A stretch of DNA of 64,000 bases from Paenibacillus rhizosphaerae (GTDB taxonomy: Bacteria; Bacillota; Bacilli; Paenibacillales; Paenibacillaceae): positions 186,001-250,000 of the forward strand of contig NZ_JACHXJ010000004.1 in the NCBI RefSeq assembly GCF_014192015.1. The letters run 5' to 3'. This document shows, piece by piece, positions 43,554-50,311 of the stretch. The translations under genes were made by a program, and so were the position numbers. Within the stretch, counting starts at the first letter, position 1. Every line of letters begins with the position of its first letter. Below the pieces are notes generated by a model. The model searched no databases. It was not told the DNA's origin and saw nothing but the letters and a program-made list of their open reading frames with translations.

Positions 43554-44640
43554 AAGGAAGCACGTAAACTCTCCGGTCCATATATTCCGCTTGGCAGGGG
43601 GCATTTGAGGGTGGATCAGGATGCTCCTTGGGACATGGCGAGGGAGCGTTTGTGGGCAGTATCCGGGAGCTCCATATTGAGCATGTCAGGAAGCGTTTGT
43701 GGTGTTTGCTTGGCTGGAGAATTGTGGACAGATTCAAGGTGTGCCATATCCCGCTTTGCATGGGTGTTTGTGAGCAGACTCGGGATGTTCCATCATTCGC
43801 TTGGCAGGAGGAATCTATGAGACACAGAGGAGCGGGCGGAAGCTGGATAGCTTAGGGTTGACTTGTGTGAGCCGATTCGGGGACATGGCCATGCCGGTTG
43901 CTTGTTGGCAGTGAATGTACGATAGAATATAGAGATTAAACATATGAACTATTAAACTAGTAAAATAAGGGTTAGAGTGAACGGACTTAGATACAGGGGT
44001 GGATGGTTAGCTTTGAGAGACGAATTATAGGACTAAACGTGCGCAAGCTTGCGGAATAGACCTGTAAAGTTGCAGAATGGAGTTTGAAGGTTCGCGGTAG
44101 AGTTGGAACAATAGATTAGCAGAACGAGAAGACGACCAGAACGAATAGATTAGCAGGACGTATACATTAAGGGAGCAGAGTTTTGAGAGAAGCGCTTGGA
44201 GTGAAAAGAGCTTAAGCATTTAAAGCTGGAAGATTAGAGCTGATAGATTAGAGCATGGCACTTAGAAACTTGACGATTAGATATTAGAATGATGTTCAGA
44301 GATTTGAGTTTGGAGCCTAGGGGAGATCGTAGCGCTGAGGGTAGGCTGCACTGAACGGCTGGATGCCGAGCTAACAGAACTCCCTAAAAGTTTAAGCAGC
44401 TGCAAGGCTAGGCCTAGGATAAAAAGGCTGCTGAGGATGACCCAGCGGAGAGGACGGAATCATTCTGGAGAAGCGGCAGCGGTCGCCTTTGCCTCGGAAT
44501 TTCGACCTTTAACAGGGTTAATCAAATCAGGAAATTTGGAGGCAACAGCGATCGGAAGAATGATCCGGCATCGGAGCGGGCTCAGCTTCTCTGACACAGC
44601 TCGAGGAAGCTATTCTCGATGTTTTGCTTCCGCAAAACGA
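43554..44640. other. Gene-free tract of degenerate repeats inside the operon
   Basis: About 1.1 kb with no credible gene: frames lack ribosome sites and recognisable protein features. Up to about 43830 it carries degenerate copies of segments such as CGCTTGGCAGG (about 43589 and 43799) and GCGTTTGTGG. From about 43930 to 44420 the plus strand is markedly purine-rich with many GATTAG-type words, in sharp contrast to the flanking genes. A GTTTTGC/GCAAAAC hairpin lies at 44621-44637. This looks like decayed or slippage-grown spacer DNA rather than a lost gene. Confidence 0.6.
44110..44160. repeat. 17-bp direct repeat with 34-bp spacing
   Basis: AATAGATTAGCAGAACG (44110-44126) and AATAGATTAGCAGGACG (44144-44160) differ at one base and start exactly 34 bp apart, the same period as the tandem repeats at 43440 and 44648. 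Confidence 0.75.
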
Positions 44641-44647
44641 GAGATAT

Positions 44648-44904
44648 CAGCGGCTCTTCGAGCCAGCTCACGAAAGATCATCAGCGCCTCTTCGAGCCAG
44701 CTCACGAAAGATCATCAGCGCCTCTTCGAGCCAGCTCACGAAAGATCATCAGCGGCTCTTCAAGCCAGCTCACGAAAGATCATCAGCGCCTCTTCGAGTC
44801 AGCTCACGAAAGATCATCAGCGGCTCTTCAAGCCAGCTCACGAAAAGCATCAGCGGCTCTTCGAGCCAGCTCACGAAAAGCATCAGCGGCTCTTCGAGCC
44901 AGCT
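44648..44904. repeat. 34/33-bp tandem repeat array, about 7.6 copies
   Basis: Units start at 44648, 44682, 44716, 44750, 44784 (34 bp each), 44818 and 44851 (33 bp, GAAAAGCAT replacing GAAAGATCAT) and a 21-bp partial at 44884. Each holds GGCTCTTCGAGCC or a variant, a small hairpin, overlapped by the alternative hairpin GAGC-CA-GCTC. The last copy runs into TTTTTAA, giving a terminator-like end 40 bp before the GTPase start. The period is not a multiple of three and all plus frames stay open, so the array is not evidence of a protein. There are no spacers, so it is not a CRISPR array. Confidence 0.9.
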
Positions 44905-44944
44905 TTTTAACATAGAAGCACTGGGAAGGGGGAACGAGAGCATC

Positions 44945-46204
44945 ATGGGCATTTTTGACAGGTTCAAGAGGAAGCCGGAGCCGGAGCCCCGGCCGTTGTT
45001 TTACGATATCGTATGTCCGTACTGCTTCAGCAAATTTTCGCCGGAGGAGGTCGTGTTCCGCGCCGCTCACCATCGGGAAGACGACGAGGATTACGCGCTC
45101 CGCGAGGATGAGGAGCTGAACCGCTACAGGGAACGCTTCGGCCTGGATTCGGTGTACGATATGGAGGCGATCCTCTATCCGCGGGACATTCCCGAGGAGC
45201 ATCAGATCTACTCCGATCACGTGCTGATCGGGCTGAACGACCGCTACGGGGTGGTCACGCGCAGACGGCTGTGCCCGAAGTGCCATAACGAACTTCCGGT
45301 AACGGCGGGCAAAGTGCCGAGCAATATCATTTCGATCATCGGCGCCTCGCAAGTCGGCAAGTCGGTGTATATGACCTCGCTGATCCATACGCTTCAGCAT
45401 ATGACAGCCGACCATTTCAATGCGGCCTGCATGCCGCTGAATGCGGAGATCAGCCGGAAGTTCCGCACGATGTACGAGGAGCCGCTGTTTGAACGCGGGG
45501 ACCTGCTCGCCTCCACGCAGAAGGAGAAGATGCAGGAGCCATTTATTTTCCAGTTCGTGTTCAAGGACGAGACCAAACCGCCGCTTACACTGGTGTTCTT
45601 CGACGTGGCCGGCGAGGGCATGGTCGATGAGGACTACCTCGGCCTGCACGGGCAGCACATCAAAAACTCCGCGGGCATCCTGTTCATGGTCGATCCGCTG
45701 CAGATCCGCTCCATCCGTGAGAAGATCCGCCTGAATTTAGGCGACCAGCCGGGAGAATGGGTGTCGCAGTACGACGAGCCGCGGGACGTGGTGCTGACGA
45801 TGTTCGGCGATTTCATCGCCTACGAGGACAAAGGCAAGACCGACATACCGACGGCGGTGGTGCTGACGAAGAGCGACATGCTCCACTCGCTGAAGGACGA
45901 GGACGGCGAGTACGTGAAGCCGAACAGCAACATTTTCAACAACATGGTGCACCGCAAATATTTGAATCTGACCGAGTTCGAAAATATCGACGGAGAAATT
46001 CGCCGCTTCATCGAAAAGGTCGACCGGCCGTTTAAGGGGACGATGGACGTCTACTTTTCCAATACGGCTTATTTCGCGGTGTCTGCGCTGGGCAGCAACC
46101 CGGTGGGGCAGAAGCTGCAAACCGTGGTCAGCCCGATCCGGGTGGATGAGCCCTTTATCTGGCTGTTGTACAAGCTGAAATACATCGAGGGGAGAGAAGA
46201 CTAG
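44945..46204 (+). CDS. Zinc-ribbon P-loop GTPase, 419 aa (double-GTPase-like)
   Basis: Predicted cytoplasmic GTPase. The start at 44945 follows AAGGGGG; upstream sequence in frame is only the tandem repeat. A split zinc ribbon, CPYC (C24, C27) and CPKC (C110, C113), precedes the P-loop GASQVGKS (133-140). The G3 motif is VFFDVAGEG near 220, and the G4 motif LTKSD near 305 gives guanine specificity. The motif order fits TRAFAC-type GTPases, and from memory it resembles the 'DO-GTPase' proteins predicted in bacterial conflict systems. Its stop shares one base with the GTG start of the 1077-aa gene (TAGTG), so the two are translationally coupled, as GTPase and effector or regulator partners would be. 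Confidence 0.82.
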   Translation: MGIFDRFKRKPEPEPRPLFYDIVCPYCFSKFSPEEVVFRAAHHREDDEDYALREDEELNRYRERFGLDSVYDMEAILYPRDIPEEHQIYSDHVLIGLNDRYGVVTRRRLCPKCHNELPVTAGKVPSNIISIIGASQVGKSVYMTSLIHTLQHMTADHFNAACMPLNAEISRKFRTMYEEPLFERGDLLASTQKEKMQEPFIFQFVFKDETKPPLTLVFFDVAGEGMVDEDYLGLHGQHIKNSAGILFMVDPLQIRSIREKIRLNLGDQPGEWVSQYDEPRDVVLTMFGDFIAYEDKGKTDIPTAVVLTKSDMLHSLKDEDGEYVKPNSNIFNNMVHRKYLNLTEFENIDGEIRRFIEKVDRPFKGTMDVYFSNTAYFAVSALGSNPVGQKLQTVVSPIRVDEPFIWLLYKLKYIEGRED

Positions 46205-49200
46205 TGCCTGATTTCACTCCCAAAAGGGTTCAGCAGCAAATGTATACCCGCGAGCGGCGCGGGATTTTCCGCTCTACCGAAGGGTTTGACACGATCGCCA
46301 GATCGCTGGGGCTGGAGCACGGCTTTATTAAAAAAGTGCTGCATCCGTTCTGTCAATATGACGCCCCGGCGGAGCTGACCGCACGGAGCGAGAAGGAAGC
46401 GGCCGCCTATCCGGACGCCTTGCATCTGTTTCGGGCCGAGACCGGGGAAACGGTTTTGGGACGGAGCGTGTACCAGCCGGCGGATTTTACGGGGCTGCGC
46501 AGCGCCTTTTTTACCCATAACTACGTGCTCCCTCCGGGCTGGATGGAGCAGACGGGCACAGATTACCGCAAGCTGCTGAACGCCAAGTTTGCTGATCATT
46601 ACGATATTGAGCAGGGCGCGGATCTCCCCGAACTTATGGACCTTCCAGAGGGGGAAGAAGCACGGAATATGAATCCGGCCGAAGTGATGGCGCTCCTGGA
46701 GGAGCTGCATATCGACGAGAAGGTGTTCAAACAGCTGCTGTTTGCAGCCATGTCTTCGGTATCGGGCAAAAAGAAGGTATACATCGTCCTGGACGTTCCG
46801 GTCGAGCAGTTATCCGTTAAGGCACGCCAGCTGCTGCATGTGCTGTACGGCAGCCTGCCTTACGCGCTGCGCCGCGAGCTTGGTTTTCTGACGTATGCCA
46901 AAGAGCCGCAGAGCAAAAAGGGCATCCACCTGACCTTCGTGGAAAAAGGAGGCCTGCGTCTCGGCGACCGCAGCGTGGAGAAGGATTATTTGTTTGAGCT
47001 GGCGGCGGGCCGTGTCATCAACGTGGACCTGGACTGGTCCAAGCAGCCGTATCTGGATTTCGCCTGGGCGAATCTGCGGAATCCGGAACGGTCGGAGGAT
47101 TTTTATGCTTTTGCCGACCAAATGATGGAGGGCATGGAGCCGATCCGGCGGATCTCGGTTGCGGGCTACCATGAGCTTTGCGTGCTGTACCAGATCGATC
47201 AGGGACGGGAAGAGCTGTATACGGCGCAATCCGGCACGGTGCTGCGCTGCATTCTCGATTATCTGTCCACGCCTGGGGCAATTCATGCCAAAGCCCGGCT
47301 AAATCAGCTGTTCTTGACGCGTTTTGACAAGGAGCTGGATCGGGTAAAGCTGGGCGAGGTGCCAGGTACGGACATCATCGAAAGCATCAAGGACTACTAT
47401 GCCGTCGACGGCAAAAATTTTGGCCTGCGGATCGTGGAGTATTTCATCCGTACGATTAACAATGCGCTGTCGCAGCAGCGTGAAGATATTGCGCAAGCCG
47501 CGTACGGCATGCTGGAGAGCACGCCGACCTTGAGCCGCACTTTCTTCGCCCGTGTGCTGAGCAGCCCGGGGCTGCCCGCCCTGCTGTTCGAGCCTTACAT
47601 AGAAAACAGGCTGAAACAGGCAGCGACAGCCAGTGATCTGATCGAGTTCGCCGGCACCTGGGTGCAGAATCACCCGATTGTGCTGGAGAATGCGGTGTTT
47701 ACCAAGCTTGCGGAAACGCAGCTGATGGACAAGCTGGGCCGGGAGTCCGATCCGGTCCGCGCCGTGAATGCGGTGATGGACCAGCTGGACGATCTCGAGC
47801 GGGATCCGGGCCGTGGACTGGGCCAAATCGAAGGCGGGTCACGGTTTGTCGACCGGCTGGTGTATGCGGCCAATCTCTTTTTGCTGAAGGATCTGGATTT
47901 GGAACGTCTTTCGAGAGAGCAGCTGCTGGATATTGGATTTCTGCGGGAACCGAAAGAATTAAAATCGTGGGTATCCCGATTCGATGCCCGCATCCGCTCC
48001 AAAGCGAATGTTATGCTTGCGCTCTATCAATGGTTCGGTACCGACCATCCGAAAAGGGAGGACGTGCTGGACGGATTGTCCTTTGCCGAGAGGGACCAGG
48101 TGCAGTATATCGGCCGCGGCTGGCTGCAGCGGGAAGTGAAGCCGGAGGTGTTCGAGTGGATTACCCTAGCCTTCTGTCAGGACGTGGAGACCGGCGCGGT
48201 GGACTACGGGTCCCTGCTGGACTTCGTGTATAAATACGGAGACAGCCCGGAGACGGTGTATGAGTACATCCAGTGGTCGGCGGACCAGCCGCTGTTTGTG
48301 CGTCCGCGCGGCCTGGTGCCCGCGTATGCCGCGGCGATCGTGTCGTTTATGAAACGAAATGACCCGGGCGCGTTCCGGAACAAAGACAAGGTGAAACGGT
48401 ATTTTGACTCCGCTCCGATGGCACTGCAGCCGGCCTATGCCCGGGCGCGGGCGGAGCTGGCGCCATCGTGGATGAAATTTTTCAGAAACAACCGTAAGCC
48501 GATCATGCTCAGCTCGGTGCTGCTGGTGATCGTGATCGCGGCAGGCGTAACGATGCTGACGCTGCAGGCGAACGGCGCCTTCGACCGGAAAGCGACCCCG
48601 GTAGATGTCACGAAAACGCCGGTAGCATCCCAGCCACCGGCAGCGGAAACGGCGACGGAAATTCCGCTGCTCACGGCGGAGCAGGTTAAGGATGGGGACC
48701 AGGGGGAGTTGACGGAGCTCACTTTCCATTTCAAGCAGCCGGAGGCGTGCCGGAACTTCAAGGCAGGCGAGGTGACCGTCCTGGATAAGGACGGAAACAT
48801 CCTGTTCGAGGCGATTGATCCGCAGACGGTCAGCCAGTGCGCGGCGGATCCAGCCGGGGGGACGGATTCCACGGCCGGAGATACGGCTGCCGGCGATTCG
48901 GACGACGGACAGACCGCCGATTCGGCGGGACCGTCGGGCACCGATGCGACGGAAGGCGGACAGACCGGCGGATCCGGTACGGACGCGGTGCAGAGCGGGG
49001 ATGCGGATACCGGCGGTTCCTCCGCCGGGAAGACGAACGCCGCGGACGGAACGGCGGGAACGGATGCCGGCCAGGCCCCGGACAAGTCTGCCGATCCATC
49101 GGCTGATGCATCGACCGGCACTTCCGGTGGAAAAGACGGAGCGGCCGCAGGCAGTGAAGCCAGCGGTAACGGTGACAACGGGGGAGTAACGGACAGCACA

Positions 49201-49437
49201 GGAACGTCGGGTACTACGGGAACGACCGATTCCGGTACGGTGCTGACGGACGAATACACCAGCACCGTAACCGTGAAGCTTGGCAAAAAGCTGGACATTG
49301 CCCAGATTGAAAAGGTTAACGCGGCCGGCGGATCGTTCGTCTTGACAAATCCCGACCAGGGAAATACGGATCAGGAAACCGGCGATAAGGCCGGCGACAA
49401 GGCATCCGGCGACCAGCCGCCGACGGATGAGAAATAA
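46204..49437 (+). CDS. GTPase-associated membrane protein, 1077 aa (GAP1-like)
   Basis: Large partner of the upstream GTPase. The N-terminus (QQQMYTRERRGIFRSTEGFD) and the following alpha/beta region resemble, from memory, the 'GTPase-associated protein 1' N-terminal domain. Middle regions (about 150-740) are mostly helical. One transmembrane helix lies at about 770-790 (IMLSSVLLVIVIAAGVTML), followed by a tail of about 285 residues that would be outside the cell. The tail has a short folded stretch (TELTFHFKQPEACRNFKAGEVTVLD), then about 140 residues of Gly/Ser/Thr/Asp/Ala low complexity, and a final beta-rich piece. GTG start. The low-complexity tail has the look of a wall-spanning linker. 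A terminator follows, ending the operon. Confidence 0.8.
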   Translation: MPDFTPKRVQQQMYTRERRGIFRSTEGFDTIARSLGLEHGFIKKVLHPFCQYDAPAELTARSEKEAAAYPDALHLFRAETGETVLGRSVYQPADFTGLRSAFFTHNYVLPPGWMEQTGTDYRKLLNAKFADHYDIEQGADLPELMDLPEGEEARNMNPAEVMALLEELHIDEKVFKQLLFAAMSSVSGKKKVYIVLDVPVEQLSVKARQLLHVLYGSLPYALRRELGFLTYAKEPQSKKGIHLTFVEKGGLRLGDRSVEKDYLFELAAGRVINVDLDWSKQPYLDFAWANLRNPERSEDFYAFADQMMEGMEPIRRISVAGYHELCVLYQIDQGREELYTAQSGTVLRCILDYLSTPGAIHAKARLNQLFLTRFDKELDRVKLGEVPGTDIIESIKDYYAVDGKNFGLRIVEYFIRTINNALSQQREDIAQAAYGMLESTPTLSRTFFARVLSSPGLPALLFEPYIENRLKQAATASDLIEFAGTWVQNHPIVLENAVFTKLAETQLMDKLGRESDPVRAVNAVMDQLDDLERDPGRGLGQIEGGSRFVDRLVYAANLFLLKDLDLERLSREQLLDIGFLREPKELKSWVSRFDARIRSKANVMLALYQWFGTDHPKREDVLDGLSFAERDQVQYIGRGWLQREVKPEVFEWITLAFCQDVETGAVDYGSLLDFVYKYGDSPETVYEYIQWSADQPLFVRPRGLVPAYAAAIVSFMKRNDPGAFRNKDKVKRYFDSAPMALQPAYARARAELAPSWMKFFRNNRKPIMLSSVLLVIVIAAGVTMLTLQANGAFDRKATPVDVTKTPVASQPPAAETATEIPLLTAEQVKDGDQGELTELTFHFKQPEACRNFKAGEVTVLDKDGNILFEAIDPQTVSQCAADPAGGTDSTAGDTAAGDSDDGQTADSAGPSGTDATEGGQTGGSGTDAVQSGDADTGGSSAGKTNAADGTAGTDAGQAPDKSADPSADASTGTSGGKDGAAAGSEASGNGDNGGVTDSTGTSGTTGTTDSGTVLTDEYTSTVTVKLGKKLDIAQIEKVNAAGGSFVLTNPDQGNTDQETGDKAGDKASGDQPPTDEK

Positions 49438-49454
49438 GGATGGATATAAGGAAA

Positions 49455-49495
49455 CCCCTTAGCCGCACGAACGGTGCGGTTAAGGGGTTTTTTTT
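49455..49495. terminator. Bidirectional terminator ending the GTPase/VWA operon
   Basis: Stem CCCCTTAGCCGCAC (49455-49468) / GTGCGGTTAAGGGG (49474-49487), one G-U pair, followed by eight Ts. The T-run overlaps the stop codon of the convergent VOC gene (49494-49496). Confidence 0.9.
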
Positions 49496-49901
49496 AAGCC
49501 TTCATTTGCGGGGAATTCGGGTTAAGCTGCATAAATTCAATGCGGTTGCCGTCCGGATCCTTTGCCCAGCACTGCCAATTGGAGTCTTTGCCCTGCTGGG
49601 GCTCCACGTCCAGCGGGACACCATTCCGTTTCAGATGGGCGGCGATTTCTTCGATGCTGTCCACTTCCAGGCATAAATGCGAGAATCCGATGGGACGCTT
49701 CACCGCTTCAGGTTTATTTTCGGCCCCATAAAACAGTTCGATAAACTGGCCCTCCCGGACCTTAATATACTCGATCCAGGGGTTGCCATGATCATCCTCA
49801 ATGGAAAATGCCTTTTTAAATCCCAAAATGCCGCAGTAAAAATCGATCGATTTGTTCATATCGGCCACATCAAAGGCCAAATGCCCGATCCCTCTAATCA
49901 T
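49494..49901 (-). CDS. VOC-family (glyoxalase/dioxygenase-like) protein
   Basis: Small cytoplasmic metalloenzyme-like protein of 135 aa with two beta-alpha-beta-beta-beta modules. The start at 49901 is chosen because GGGAGGT lies 7 nt upstream on the minus strand and the fold begins at MIRGIGHLAFDV; the frame extends 17 codons further without a ribosome site. Candidate metal ligands: H in GIGHLAFDV, E in QFIELFYG, H in GFSHLCLEV and E in NRIEFMQL, the glyoxalase I pattern. Substrate not determinable; glyoxalase I or another VOC activity is possible. It is divergent from the purine-regulated oxidoreductase gene, and an inverted PurR-box-like site at 50024 lies about 120 bp upstream. Confidence 0.9.
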   Translation of the reverse strand: MIRGIGHLAFDVADMNKSIDFYCGILGFKKAFSIEDDHGNPWIEYIKVREGQFIELFYGAENKPEAVKRPIGFSHLCLEVDSIEEIAAHLKRNGVPLDVEPQQGKDSNWQCWAKDPDGNRIEFMQLNPNSPQMKA

Positions 49902-50023
49902 CCGGTCTACCTCCCGTAGATTGAAATAGAAATCCGATTCCGTAAGATTCATTGTCCGACGGTAACGCTTACATCTTATCCAATCAGGGCGCCATTGGCA
50001 AATCGTATTTTTGGCTATCCCAT

Positions 50024-50130
50024 AATGTTCGTATTTTGTGGTTGATATGTCAGTCGAAAATGCCTAGCATCTAATTTTTTTTGCAAAAATACGAACAATG
50101 ATCATTGGTGGTGTTGACACATTCGTATTT
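50024..50130. promoter_or_regulatory. PurR-box-like sites
   Basis: Bacillus PurR boxes follow AWWWCCGAACWWT. AAATACGAACAAT (50087-50099, plus) matches 12 of 13 positions. The inverted site AATGTTCGTATTT (50024-50036) also matches 12 of 13. A weaker inverted copy (about 9 of 13) lies at 50118-50130, inside the promoter, 18 bp from the plus-strand box, close to the 16-17 bp spacing of known PurR box pairs. They precede a gene with a purine riboswitch, which supports a purine-regulon assignment. Confidence 0.6.
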
Positions 50131-50142
50131 ATCCTTTACACT
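50114..50142 (+). promoter_or_regulatory. Sigma-A promoter of the FAD oxidoreductase gene
   Basis: A perfect -35 TTGACA (50114-50119), 17-bp spacer and TACACT (50137-50142). Transcription would start near 50149, about 25 nt before the riboswitch P1 stem. The weak inverted PurR-box-like site overlaps the spacer. Confidence 0.75.
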
Positions 50143-50173
50143 AACTCCTGTAAACGATCAATACAGACACTTG

Positions 50174-50279
50174 ATTCGTATAACCTCAATGATATGGTTT
50201 GAGGGTTTCTACAAGGGGCCGTAAATCCCTGGCTACGAATAGGCTGCTTCGCATACCTATTCTATGCCGGGGATTTTTT
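50174..50279 (+). promoter_or_regulatory. Purine riboswitch, guanine class, with overlapping terminator
   Basis: Aptamer 50174-50240: P1 ATTCGTA (50174-50180) / TACGAAT (50234-50240); P2 CCTCAA / TTGAGG around the conserved ATGATATGG; the GTTTCTAC junction; P3 AAGGGG / ATCCCT with a GCCGTAA loop. The base before the P1 3' strand (equivalent to position 74 of the xpt aptamer) is C50233, the guanine/hypoxanthine-specific form. A terminator uses 50223-50233 plus 50237-50243 paired to 50266-50276 plus 50256-50262, followed by a U-run to 50279. It consumes the 3' strands of both P3 and P1, so ligand-bound aptamer and terminator exclude each other, which predicts an ON switch. Confidence 0.92.
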
Positions 50280-50311
50280 GTGCTGACCTATCCCATTTCA
50301 GGAGGAACATG

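Noticed and set aside
43524..43855. Short plus-strand frames of 75-98 codons in the repeat tract
   Set aside because: No ribosome site, no domain, and the sequence consists of degenerate repeats.
44648..44904. CRISPR array
   Set aside because: Units abut directly with no unique spacers, and no cas genes are present.
44437..44944. Plus-strand frames through the 34-bp tandem array, including an N-terminal extension of the GTPase
   Set aside because: The array is open in all three plus frames because its unit contains no stop. Encoded residues are repeat-derived, there is no ribosome site, and the GTPase has a good start at 44945.
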